Shown here: positions 45,531-55,790 of the stretch, piece by piece
How positions within the stretch are numbered: position 1 is the first letter of the stretch
Layout of the letters: each line of letters opens with the position of its first letter
Translations under genes and position numbers: made by a program
DNA from: Austropuccinia psidii
Lineage: Eukaryota; Basidiomycota; Pucciniomycetes; Pucciniales; Sphaerophragmiaceae
NCBI GenBank assembly: GCA_023105745.1
Contig: JALGQZ010000004.1
Coordinates: 32,671,816 to 32,735,815, forward strand
Direction: 5' to 3'
Length of the DNA stretch: 64,000 bases
Notes under the pieces: generated by a model
Told to the model about the DNA's origin: nothing
Databases searched by the model: none
The model's input: only the letters and a program-made list of their open reading frames with translations

Positions 45531-45823
45531 ACAAATACGTCATGCTTCATTGGTTGCCATGATCGTATTGTTGGTTTTTGGTCTTGGTAAAATTTGTTGG
45601 GAATTTTATCAACTTTTTTTTTTTCATGTTATTTTTTTACTTAGTCTCACAAATATGTGATTACAAAACCAAACGATGAATAAGAATTTTAATTTCGAAG
45701 AAAAAACAACAACGCCAACACGCAAGTGTCATGAACACCGAAGGCAAAGAAGACGTTTATCTAATTGATCGTAGACTATCGTTAGAATTGAAACAGTCTT
45801 GCTTGGTTAGAAACGATTAGACG

Positions 45824-46247
45824 TCACCTTTGTCTCACACGATCACGAGCGTCGTCAAATAGGGCATTCATGGCACAAATGTTGTGCGCCAATCTCATCA
45901 TTGCCCCAGCAAACCTTGTTCGCAACCACGGTTCATCCCTTGGTCTATGATCAAGTATTTCGAGACGCTCTGCAAAGGTCCCCAAGTCGAACATGTAATC
46001 AACCGCTCGTCTATGTTCACGTTCGATGGTTTCAAAGCTGAAGCTGAAGTAGTCTAATCTACACATTGAGTTCTATAAAAAAGGTCAGTCGTTGCATTCA
46101 AAAACAAAAAAGGATACTTACATGGGCAGCCAGTTCGATCAAGTCAAGTATGTGCAGCCACTCACTGACAGTGGCGGGTTGGTTTCTTCTATTCGCTCGC
46201 GGCACTTCGTAGTCGTTGGTGTTGAAGTATCGGTTGAATTCTTCCAT
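45824..46247 (-). CDS. Small helical protein, 124 aa, two exons, carried by CACTA III
   Basis: Exon 1 is 46247-46122 (MEEFNRYFNTNDYEVPRANR...HILDLIELAAH) and exon 2 is 46072-45824 (NSMCRLDYFSFSFETIEREH...NALFDDARDRVRQR). The intron is GTAAGT...TATAG and both exons join in phase. The protein is charged, rich in Arg, Asp and Leu, and looks all-helical, without membrane segments or a recognised domain. CG content around it is higher than in the rest of the element, unlike the AT-rich flanks. Its stop lies 293 bp from the stop of the GRF gene. I do not recognise the family. Confidence 0.6.
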
Positions 46248-47673
46248 GATACAACTCTAGGATGAATTCTTGATCGAATGGTCTTGAATTTAATAGAAAT
46301 GGAAATGAAATTCAAGTTCAGTTAGCAAATTAAGTTGTGGTTTTAATATGATGACTAACTAATATAAAGTACTGTTGAGATCAAACGTTGTTTGCGAAGT
46401 TAAAGGAGGATGTTGTAAAATAACCCGATGAGTGCAGAAGTTTTTAAATAGAAATTGAATGAAAAAATTGTTGCCGAAGTCAAATGAGAGCGTCTTGAAA
46501 GGAAGATGGGGGTGTTTACTTTCAAGCGCAGCTGGTGTAAGGTAAATGGAGGTACTGTGAAACTGTATAGTAATTCTTCCAGAATTGCCTCTGGCCCCCC
46601 CTCCACGACCGCATTGATAAAATGTGAGACAAAAAATTGCCAAAGATTTCATGGATGCTAGCATAAAAAAATGAAAAATAGTCCAAAGGAAAATTCAAAA
46701 AAATTTGCAAAAATAAATAAGAAGGCTGATATTAGCGATACTGGTCTTGACAAGAGAAATTATAGCTCGGTAAGTCTTACGTTGGGAATATCGTTGTTTG
46801 GGTTGTGGCAAGAGTGATCGAAAGTGTGGTAAGGAAAGCAATCTGAGATGAAAAAAACGCAGATGTTGTGATATTAAATCACTGGCAGACGCAGCGGGGT
46901 GAGACTAAAATCAACTTGAGGTTAGGGTTAGGTGAGCTTGTGAGCCTTTCAAAGGTAAGAATGGATTCATCGCTGTTGCAAAAAAAATCCCAATTTTACC
47001 TTCTTCTTTAAAATTGTAATTGGTATTTTTTTTTAATTAAATTTTTTGCTTTCATCATTCGGTTTCATCAACAATTATATCTACCATCATGGATCTCTGC
47101 ACCTGTCAAAAATGTAGAAAGTACACAAATTAGAAAAAAAATCCAAGAGAGATAAGGGATATGATAAAACAGGAGCAGGGGAAGAGAAAACGATTTGGGT
47201 ATAGAAGGAATGAAGACAATTTTGAAATGATTACTTTAAATAAAAGAAAATGAAGTATGAAAACATACTTTGTTGTGCTCCAGAAGGGTTTGAATCCCAT
47301 TGATAAAGAAGTAAGCATACATTGCGACCTTTCCCCTTTTCATCGTTTCCCCGTTCTTTGATTCTTAATGCTACACAGAAAAAAAAAAGAGTTATTCATT
47401 AAAATTAACCTCTGTGTGCCATCGTGAGGTTACTGAGGAGGAACGATGACGGAAACTCCTCATAATGGGCGCTCACAGATTAAGAACCTTGCACTGACCT
47501 CATACCTAGGTCAGTGCGACGTAGAACTGATTACGTCAGCATTTTCGCGGTGGTGAACACTTTTTATTAGATTCATAATTTAGTTTCTCTTAATCAGAAA
47601 AAGTGTAAAAAAAAAATATTTCTAAAATACTTTTGCATTGAGCAAGAATGCACAATAGTTATGACCTACATCC
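46248..47673. other. CACTA III spacer upstream of the transposase 3' end, with a 27-bp hairpin
   Basis: No gene supported; minus-strand frames of 60-100 codons (46359-46710) overlap in several frames. A perfect 10-bp inverted repeat GCACTGACCT...AGGTCAGTGC with a 7-bp loop lies at 47491-47517, followed by GCGACGTAG and TTACGTCAGC. GTTAGGGTTAG occurs once at about 46923. Confidence 0.45.
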
Positions 47674-50610
47674 TCAAAAGCAAGTGGTTTCAATACCAAC
47701 AAGCTTATTTACAAATCGCAAAAGAAAGCTGATATTCCTGCTACCTAAAGACCAAGCTGGGAGTTGAAGGTATGCAGCCGATCCCAAAACATCACTCGCC
47801 GGAACAAACACCAGTCGTTGAGTTGGTACCACATGTGCTAGCTCCAATCCATTTAGAATGATTTCAACTTGTTTGAAATCTTGTCCTCGGTTGTTTACTA
47901 GCTCATACTCCTCCAAAACTATCAAAGGACCTGAATGAATTTTTGGATCACTCAGATCCAAAATGCTCCTAATCCTTCCAAATTGTTCGTTGAGTCCACT
48001 CTTGAACTTGACAAAGTCATTGGGAGCTTCCATTGATAGTTTCAAGCCTGTTAGCCAGTTGATCGATTTCAAATTTCTTGCAAACTTTCTAAGTACTAAT
48101 GAATTATCAGGATGAGGGAGCATACTATAGTCACGCAAGTCTGGGTGACTTTTTTTTAAGTATTGCAATAATGCAAAATAAGTTTCGTCATTAAATTCGA
48201 GATTTTTATGTAATGATTTTTCTTCGTTATCAGTTTTCTGGTCTTTGAAGACTTCTAGCCTTTGCCTTTGACAGAACTTTGACATAAAAGTCTCCTCCAT
48301 TGAACCTATGCTTCAAAATAGAATAATCAAAAAAAATGGGAGAAAAATATGCTATGATAGAGAAATACAAACCTGGCAAAAAATTGCATTTCAGGTTTTG
48401 AATTTCACCAATAAGACGCTCTCCTGGGAATTCTGAAATTCCCATAGGTGGGCCCCAATATCGTAGCTGCTCTGGTATATGCATCGCATAATGGTGGTTG
48501 GGAACATTCCGGCATTGTGGAAAGAGGTTTAATGACGTGTTCTGATATGTATTGTAGTTCTCGGCGAATCTTAGGGGATCTTCTTTTTTGACAACTTTTG
48601 AACCAACAATATTTGTACATTGCACAAGCGCCCCAAAATTCAAAAGAAGTTCGAACGACTTGCCTGTATAATCATTGACTGCAATTTCCCAGATGGCTTC
48701 AAGAAATACCAATGGAAGATAAACTGAAAACAAGCAGTGCCACTCACTTGCTTTTAGTTTTCCAATCTGGGATTTACCAACCAATGGTGGTATACGTGTG
48801 ACTCCTTTTGGGACAATCACTTCACAAACTCGCTCTCGAATCCTTTTCTTGAGATCTTCTGAAAGATAACCAGAGTTTTCGTCATTGCTTTCAAAGCTTC
48901 TGTTTATTTCATTGCTGGTAACCATCTCGCTATCTTCACTTTGTGACTGCTGAGAGATTTTGATACCTTCGGAATTCTCATTTGTTTCTGTTTGTTTGAA
49001 ATCAAATCCCCATCGGCTTATGAAATGATGCTGTAGAACCCCCTCGAACCAATTGTGCATCACCCCCAAGCTAACATTGAGAACTGGGTCCCAGTAAGGA
49101 AGCCGATTAAGCTCTGACCAACGGACTCCTGTCCTTATTGCTACCTTCTCTCGGCTGAATTCAGACAGGGTGTCTTTCCAGTGGTTGGCTGCCTCCAAAA
49201 CCTTCCGCCCTGTGCGAGGACGTCCTAACTTCAGTTTATGTCGATCAGATGCATTGACTTCACACCATGAACAAAACTTGTTAGCTGAATGGGATTTGAA
49301 GCCTGCAGCTTTGTGAGCTGCAACAATATCGCCAACCAGGGTAACTACTTTCACAACTACCTTGCGCCCATGAGGATATTCTGGTGTTGATATCGTGAGT
49401 CCGTTATTAAGCTCATAAATCTCATCTATGATCGGTCTTAATACATTGTTGATCGTAATCATAGTTGGCTGATTGGGTGAAGGAATAATTCCTGCAAGGC
49501 AGGTATATTTTTTTTGATATCGGAGACGCGGAGGGAGATTGAGGCAATTAAGAGAAATAATACCCATTGATAATTGATTTCCAGCAAGTTTGTTTTTGAG
49601 TGGGTTGAACCAATCGATAAACAGTGAGAACCCCAAGTAAAGTCCAGAACCAGTACAGTTGGATGAGAAAAGTTTTTTCCAAACTTGTCCTTGAGCCACA
49701 TCACAAACAGAATCAGAATCTTGAGCTTTTAAGTCATGTGCCCATTGATCAATAGATTCTTCAACTATTGGTAAGCTGAAGAACCATTTCAGCCATTCCG
49801 TTATGCTTTGTGTAACAAATGTTGAATGCGGAACTCTTGGTCGACGCTGCCCCGAAAGTTGGACAAGACCATCACTTTGAATTCGAGTTTTCTGTTGTGT
49901 TTCACTAAAAAATTGTGTTTTGAGCATGCCCGATACTGGGTTTGATTTGAAAAGCTCCGCACCACATGGTTGACTCTTTGACGCAGCTTGATATCCACAG
50001 TCGTCTGGTGCTGTTTCAATATCGTACAATGAGAAACATTTCAAACAGCAAACATATCTTTCAAAGGATGCCTCCAAGTTCAACCGCTTATTCATAGTTC
50101 GGACATCATGAGGGGTGGAGGAAACAAACTTGCAATCGAACCCGAATCTTCCAGAAAGTGATAAAATTATTTCTACAAGATCATCCCTCGCTCTTTTGCA
50201 ATTTAGTTTGCTGAGTCCACAAACTAAATGGAGCCACATGATAAAACGCATAATAAGACCTATAAATTAAAAATAAAATAAACGATAAGAAAATTATTGA
50301 GGGCTGAGATTACTATTTTGTACACACAAATAATTTCATATTCAGTACTTCTTTCTGGTAGGCTTTCATTTTCATCGTCAGAATATGAAGTTGATTTTTT
50401 TTCCTTTCGGGTGGATGAAGTAATTGTTCGTGGAGTTGATTTTAATGAATCTTTTTGATTAATTTGACTTATTTGGTCATCTTCTTGTTTCAAAAACTTT
50501 GCCCAATGTCTTCCACGAGTAGTTCGATGGACAAATAGTCCGTGATGAGTATGGCCTTTCGAATCTGTAATGGTGTTCTGTCGACATTTGGGGCACGTGC
50601 AGAGCTCCAT
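47674..50610 (-). CDS. CACTA III transposase, Tnp2-like, 933 aa, three exons
   Basis: Exons 50610-50328, 50259-48373 and 48305-47674. Splice sites are GTGTGT...ATAG and GTTTGT...ATAG, and phases join as in CACTA II. Exon 1 MELCTCPKCRQNTITD has the Cys/His cluster. Exon 2 shows LIMRFIMWLHLVCGLSKLN, YVCCLKCFSLYD, VAQGQVWKKLF, LFIDWFNPLKNKLAGNQL, CLAGIIPSPNQPTM, GDIVAAHKAAGFKSHSANKFCSWCE and LPYWDPVLNVSLGVMHNWFEG. Exon 3 begins SMEETFMSKF. It is colinear with the CACTA II enzyme but clearly diverged, so the two elements are different subfamilies rather than recent copies. No disabling change was found. Exon 1 donor choice is the least certain part. Confidence 0.86.
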
Positions 50611-50906
50611 CGAAAGGCTTGAAGACCAATTGTTAGGTTTCTTCTTGCCAAATATCTGAGAAAGTCAAAAAACAACTGGAAAAATGTCGTAGAGTAATTA
50701 AGATTGAGAGAAAGAAAGAGAAATAAAAAAAAAGGTTGATTGAAATTTAGATTGAAGAGAGGTGAGTGATAAAGAAATTTTTACGAGAGATTAAAAAAAA
50801 GCTAATTCGACAAGAAAGCTGAAGTCAAAATATGTGCTATGAGGATTTGACTAGTCGTGCGACTGTGCGATGCGGGGGGATTAACATCAGGTGTTTGCCG
50901 GGGGTG
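50611..50906. promoter_or_regulatory. CACTA III transposase upstream region and right end
   Basis: About 300 bp from the transposase start to the element end. The last 60 bp hold GTGCGACTGTGCGATGCGGGGGG and the terminal repeat ending GCCGGGGGTG. TGACGT clusters like those of CACTA II are absent; the related word here is CATCAGGTG. Confidence 0.5.
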
Positions 50907-50923
50907 CACTAGGCTACAGTGCC
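50907..50923 (-). pseudogene. T3 tRNA-like gene, 5' part (nt 1-14 plus CAC duplication)
   Basis: Reading on the minus strand from 50923: GGCACTGTAGCCTA, then GTG (the duplicated CAC on plus, 50907-50909). Joined to 42354-42291 it gives exactly 78 nt, with a fully paired acceptor stem (one G-U), box A TAGCCTAGTGG and box B GGTTCGATTCC. Confidence 0.88.
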
Positions 50924-51916
50924 TTTTATTAAAGTGGATGACAGATTTTAGACACATGAGTTGGAATATTATGAAAGTATTAAGTTTCATTGTCAAAACT
51001 GAATTTTGCAGTACAGACTTACCTTTCCATATTTTCCTCCATTCAGTCTCATGATTGCGCTAATAATCCATAATTAGAACTTAAAAAGCGAGGAATTTTA
51101 AGCCAACCATGTTCTGCCAGAATGTTTGCCTTTTCATTATATTCCTCTTTTTATTGAATTTTGGGACGATATATTTTGTTCAATCAAATGAAATGCAAGT
51201 TTTATCTTATTATTGAAACAAACCCCCTTTTGTTTATATTCAATTTATTACTTATGAGCTGGTTTGTTAGAAAAAATTGAATGGAAATATCTTTATATAT
51301 ATATTAAATAGTAATACTCCTTTAATCAATGCTCAAGAAGGCTATCTCTTCGAAAGCCCTGTTTCCCATGTATCTCATACCTGGGTAAAACATTCTCTTT
51401 CTCTTTAATTAAGCTTTATTTTAAACTCTCAAGGTTCAATCATCCCTCGAAACTATTGCAATAATATTAATTGCTAAATAATTTCACATATTTGAGCTTT
51501 TAACAATAACATGTCATACATAATCATCAGGTGACACCGGAAACAAGATATCACTATGAAGTTCTTGTAATCTTAGATATTTCTTTCAGCTATAGTAATT
51601 TTAATATGAATATAAAAAAAGTAAAATTTATCTCAATTATTCTATAGAAGCTTGCCTCTTATTTGATTGAAGAAAATACTCAAGAAAAAGAGGAATATAA
51701 TGAAGCGGGAAGGATTTTGGGGGAATATAGTAGGCCTTTGTATTTCACACTTTTTTGGTGAAGCTTATGGATTATTAATGTATTCATGATTCCGAATGGG
51801 GGTAGAATATTGAAAAATTAAGGCCATACTGCAAAATTCAGTTTTGATAAAGAAAATTCATACTTTCATGAAATTCCAATTTAGGTGTTCAAAATCTGTT
51901 ATCCATTTTACTAAAA
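50924..51916. repeat. tRNA-array '5'-5' spacer' between T3 and T4
   Basis: 993 bp homologous to 30545-31568 in the same orientation. Shared blocks include ACAGATTTTxGACA, GAATTTTGCAGTAC, CATATTCCTCTTT and, at the right end, TTTCATGAAATTCC. It also has the inverted symmetry of its ends. No gene seen. Confidence 0.8.
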
Positions 51917-51927
51917 GGCACTATGGC
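51917..51927 (+). pseudogene. T4 tRNA-like gene, 5' part (nt 1-11)
   Basis: GGCACTATGGC, two changes from T2 (GGCACTGTAGC), preceded by CTAAAA and the conserved spacer. It is cut after nucleotide 11, the same position as in T2, by CACTA IV. The 3' part is not in the window. Confidence 0.75.
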
Positions 51928-52581
51928 CACCCCAGAAAACATCTGATACAGGGGGTATCACATTGCACGGTTGTGATTGCATAAGAATTTCATCAACAGT
52001 TTTTTCACATGAAATCCACTTACTACATATTACATCAAATCATTTATTTCCTTTCATTGAACTTCCCCCTTCACATTTAAACAATGACAAAATTGACTGT
52101 TAAGATTCTATATGGAGGCCTTTATCAAATGAATCCTCTACTTGACACCTCTGCTGTGTGTTGATTGCTGATGATATTGAGTGGTATCACAAGCCATGAG
52201 AAAATATAACTTCATTTTTATCCCTATTAGCTGAGTGAAAAAACTTCTCTGATGAATTTTAATAAATCTTCCAGCTTTAACTACATCAATCCAGATGACC
52301 CTCTAGCAGAACCTTATTCTAGTCACTTAATTGAAAAGCAACATCAGGAAATTTATCTCCTACGGCAGCAACTTGAACAATATTAGAATGATTTTCAAGT
52401 TTTTTCAGTAAAAGTCAACCACCTGTAACTTTAGAATCATTAACAAGAAAAAGGTAATATTAAGAGAAATTAACAAAAAAATTGCATTCAAGTTGCAGGA
52501 AGTCACAAGCCATCAAAAATAAATCCGAAGCTTAACCATGATTTGAAATCATTCAACAAAGGTAATAACAAGAAACATAGG
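51928..52581 (+). pseudogene. CACTA IV left end with decayed second gene
   Basis: It begins CACCCCAGAAAACATCTGAT, like the CACTA III right end (CACCCCCGGCAAACACCTGA). From ATG 52252 the sequence reads MNFNKSSSFNYINPDDPLAEPYS...IEKQHQEIYLLRQQLEQ, matching the start of the CACTA III second gene, with a stop at 52384-52386 and further stops. Element B' interrupts it at 52582. The remainder of CACTA IV is not recognisable in the window. Confidence 0.75.
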
Positions 52582-53260
52582 TGTCATAGGGGCTCTTCTA
52601 AATGAAGAGGGCCTAGCACTCAGTGAGCAGACTTACTTATGGAGGGCTCAGAATAAATACTCAATTGATAAGAGTAATGAGATAAAAGAAATAAATTCCT
52701 AGTCATAAAATAATAAGCATTAAAGATATGAGAGAAAGACAAAAGCAACAATAAAGAGCCAAACACAAATAATCCTGTAACACTGTTTCAACCTGTTCAG
52801 AAAAGAGAGAAGGATTAATGAAGGATATGGCCACCAGGACTCTACTGAACAGGTGAGGGAAGGCAAAGACTAACTTAATAATTAATAAAATGATATTTCT
52901 TAATGAGAAATAAAATAATACTAAATAATAAGACCAATATTTTAATTAACTGGGGGAAAACCCCCAGGTGGGGGAAAGGGGCCTGGTATATGTGAAAAGT
53001 GCCAGCCTGGAGTTTGAGTGTTGAGAAACCATGATTGTATGATTGAAGAACCTGTATTTGAGATTTGAAACTGTATTGGTGTATCCAATACAGTTATTTG
53101 AATCAATACAGGTGTTTGAACCTGTATTGAGGGAAGGCCTGTATTTGGGTTCTGCCTGTATTTTGGTGAATCTTCCATGCAACCCCTTGCTGATTAGGTG
53201 TTTGAAGATTTTCGATTAGTAATGAATGGTAATGCCCTGTCTGTCTCCATGGCTGTGACA
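52582..53260 (-). repeat. LTR of a B-related gypsy element (B'), 679 bp
   Basis: It begins TGTCATAGGGGCTC and ends GGCTGTGACA, the family B LTR termini, and shares the GGGGAAAACCCCCAGG block and CCAACCTGTTTCAAC-type words. It is about half the length of the B LTR (1.4 kb), so a different subfamily. The next bases (53261 on) read GAGGCGGATAA on the minus strand as a polypurine-like tract, then GGTGAGCTCTGAGCACCA as in B (7269 on). Confidence 0.8.
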
Positions 53261-54234
53261 TTATCCGCCTCTTGAAAGTGGTGAGCTCTGAGCACCATAA
53301 GAGCAAGTGATTCTTGATGAGGTCAAATGAAACTTTCTTCCCCCCCCCAATTACCCAATTTTCATCCGCTCATAATTCTTCTTCATCAATCATAATTTCA
53401 AACTCCTTCATCTTCACAACTTGTAGGTCCTTCTTCCTTGAATTGATTCTGATTCCTCCTCCCTTCTTTGAATTTTTTTTCTTCATTTCTTCTGTTATTC
53501 TATTTTTTTGATCTTCTTCTTATTGCAGTGTTCTTCACCCAATTTTCCTTGAGTCCTCATGGCTCATGATAAATGGTGATTCAGGTTTATGTCCTAAGAA
53601 GTTACTGTCATGGCATCAAATTGTCTTCATTTTTTGAGATTGGGCCAAATTGGGTTTTTCTTGCTTTTGAGTCCTTGCAGGATCAATTGAAATTTTTCCC
53701 CAATTTTTGTTTTCTGGGTTTTTTTGGCTGATTTGGCCAAAATGTGCAAAAATGTGAAAAATGCAAGATATTAAAGAATTTGATGATTTATTGGTTGAAA
53801 TGACTGTTTTGGCAGTTTTTCATGATTTGAAGAAGTAATAGCAAGAAATGCACAAATATGCCAATATGACTGAAATGGCATATTTTGATGAATTTTTCAA
53901 TGAAATGAAGTTTTTGAAGGTTTTGGACATGAATTAGTCAGAAATGTGCAAAATGCACAAATGCACCAATTTGACTATTTTATTTGGGTTTTTGATGTTT
54001 TGAAGGCTTTTCACATAATTTGAAAATGATTTGATGGCTTCATATGCAAAATGCGCAAAAGTGTGCAAATACCTTAAAATGGCAAATTTGGACAATGAAA
54101 CAGCTTTTGATGATGATTTCTTCTATTTTCTTGTGCTTCACTCTGTTCTTGAATTTCAAATTGCCATATTTGACTTGCTGACTTGGATTTTTTCCATGAT
54201 TTGCTTTGTCTTGGCTTTGAATCTTGATTTGAAG
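53261..54234. other. B' internal region next to the 3' LTR
   Basis: The first ~50 bp match B just inside its 3' LTR. The remainder is unlike B and contains repeated GCAAAAATG/TGCACAAATG words at about 53742, 53846, 53943 and 54046, similar to the GCGCAAAA units in the B LTR. No gene is supported before 54235. Confidence 0.5.
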
Positions 54235-55401
54235 ATGAGTTCAAAGCTGACTTCCATTTGTGACTCTGATCACTCTGATTCACTGCCTTCTGTACTTTAT
54301 GGTGCTGATGTCTTTGATAACTTGAGGGAGATTTCTGAAGAGAGTATGGCCCCTACAGAGATTTAGGACATCAACAAAACCTATAATGGTTTTGAATCTT
54401 TCAGAGTTATTGAACCACCCTGCATCAATTGTTGGAAGAAGGGGGTTCCTTGTGTTGAATTTGCTACTGCTAGGTCCCCCAGGTGCCAATTCTGTAACCT
54501 TGGGAAAAGAAATTGCTCTCAGGCCAACCATAATTTCCCAGAAAATCCCAGAAGATTATGGAGCAGCATCAAGAAGGGTGGAAGATTTGGGGTGGAAGCT
54601 CCTGTTGATGAACCTCTAACTTCTGATGCCACCTCTGTCCACTCCAATTGTGAGTTGATTGATCTAGGAATTGCTGAGTTACTGACTTCTGTGATTTTTT
54701 TTCTTCTGCTCAGTGACTGGGTCCAGAACAAGAGGTGTTCAACAATGGACTGATACCAGAAGTTCTTGGGCCAACACTGGAGGACCCATTCACCCCCAAG
54801 GCGACCCCATTGGAGTAGTCCCAGAAGTTCCTATTTTGGTCACCAGAAAGGATGGGAGACTTGGAAAATTGAAGGGAAATTTGGTGGTTCAAGATGAAAA
54901 TGATACTGATGCTGAAGGCAGTGATGAGATTGATGGAGAAGAACTTGAAATAACTACCCCCATCCAGAAAAGAAGAATCCAATCCACTTCACTAACCCAG
55001 TCAAAGCCAGTACCACCACCAATGAAGTGATCAGGCCTCTCCAACAACCTCAACCTCCAATTAGACCCCCAACCAGGCCATCCATACTTGCCTCCACCTC
55101 CACCAATATTCAACCACCTGTGGCCAGCACTTCTAGAGACCCAATGTCTCCAGAACCTGAATCAATCTTTGACAACCGTTGCGTCTGGAATATCACTGGA
55201 AAACTCACTGATCAGAAGAAGGTGAATAAGAAGGTGGTCACTTCCCTATTTGCTGAAGTTGATGCTTTGACTGAGGTGTTTGTTGATAATGCTATGAAGA
55301 GTGCTATTCCAGGGGAGCCCACTATTGCTTTGGCCCAGGAGGAAGCTGCTTATGAAGATGACTTGGTTGTTAAGCTTAGAGAAGCCTTGAAGAAAGTCTG
55401 A
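54235..55401 (+). pseudogene. Zn(II)2Cys6-like protein gene, antisense within B', one nonsense and one frameshift
   Basis: Plus-strand gene, antisense to the element around it. From ATG 54235 the frame reads MSSKLTSICDSDHSDSLPSV, hits TAG at 54364-54366, then continues GFESFRVIEPP and six cysteines spaced C-x2-C-x6-C-x10-C-x2-C-x6-C (CINCWKKGVPC...CQFCNLGKRNC, about 54411-54515). That spacing fits the fungal GAL4-type binuclear zinc cluster. An intron GTGAGT (54650)...CTCAG (54713) joins in phase to LTGSRTRGVQQW. The frame shifts by one near 55020 and the tail continues to 55401 (FDNRCVWNITGKLTD...LREALKKV). I recall similar proteins being numerous in A. psidii. Function is unknown; a DNA-binding regulator or Gag-like protein is possible. 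Confidence 0.65.
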
Positions 55402-55790
55402 TGAGGATTATCTGTAGTTGGTCTTTAGAATTACTAGTGTTTGCTCTTTGATTATTAAATAAACTGACTCCCCAAACAAGATATGGGAGATGACTTCTGC
55501 TTTTGAAAACAAGAAATGAAAATAAAATTATACAAGTGAAAAGAAAATGAAATAAAATAAAAAAGAAATAATTGAGATAAAAGAAAGTAAAGAAAAGAAA
55601 ATAAAGAAACTTCTGAGGATTGATCTTCTTGTGGTGAGTTGCTTGATTTTGGCCATAAATTGTCCTGAAAAAATGAAACAAAACATTTGATGCTCACAGA
55701 ATGGCCAAGGTGTTGTTTTTACAAGAAGTAGAACCCTCAGAGATGCATACCAGGAGATGGAACTTACATTCATAGCTTCAACTCCTGACC
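55402..55790. other. B' segment with purine-rich tract and the B-type direct repeat
   Basis: Contains an AAAATAAAA/GAAAAG purine tract (55510-55605) like 7500-7570 of B, and at 55691-55790 the block TGCTCACAGAATGGCCAAGG...ACTTACATT found twice in B just beyond pol. Pol of B' would be expected to follow, but the family C element starts at 55791. Confidence 0.55.

Larger units (their letters stand above)
42355..50906. mobile_element. CACTA III: complete, 8,552 bp, inserted in T3, CAC target duplication
   Basis: Ends: CACCCCCGACAATCGAGTGA on the left and, read inward, CACCCCCGGCAAACACCTGA on the right (17 of 22 positions match). The duplication CAC is at 42352-42354 and 50907-50909. It contains the second gene (plus, 42587-44356), a GRF-zinc-finger gene (plus, 44902-45530), a small two-exon gene (minus, 46247-45824) and the transposase (minus, 50610-47674). 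All four read as open after splicing. Relative to the tRNA, it is inserted in the opposite sense to CACTA II. Confidence 0.92.

Noticed and set aside
46915..46935. GTTAGGGTTAG, a telomere-like word
   Set aside because: Only two TTAGGG-type units, internal to CACTA III, without extension or degenerate repeats around it. Chance is sufficient.
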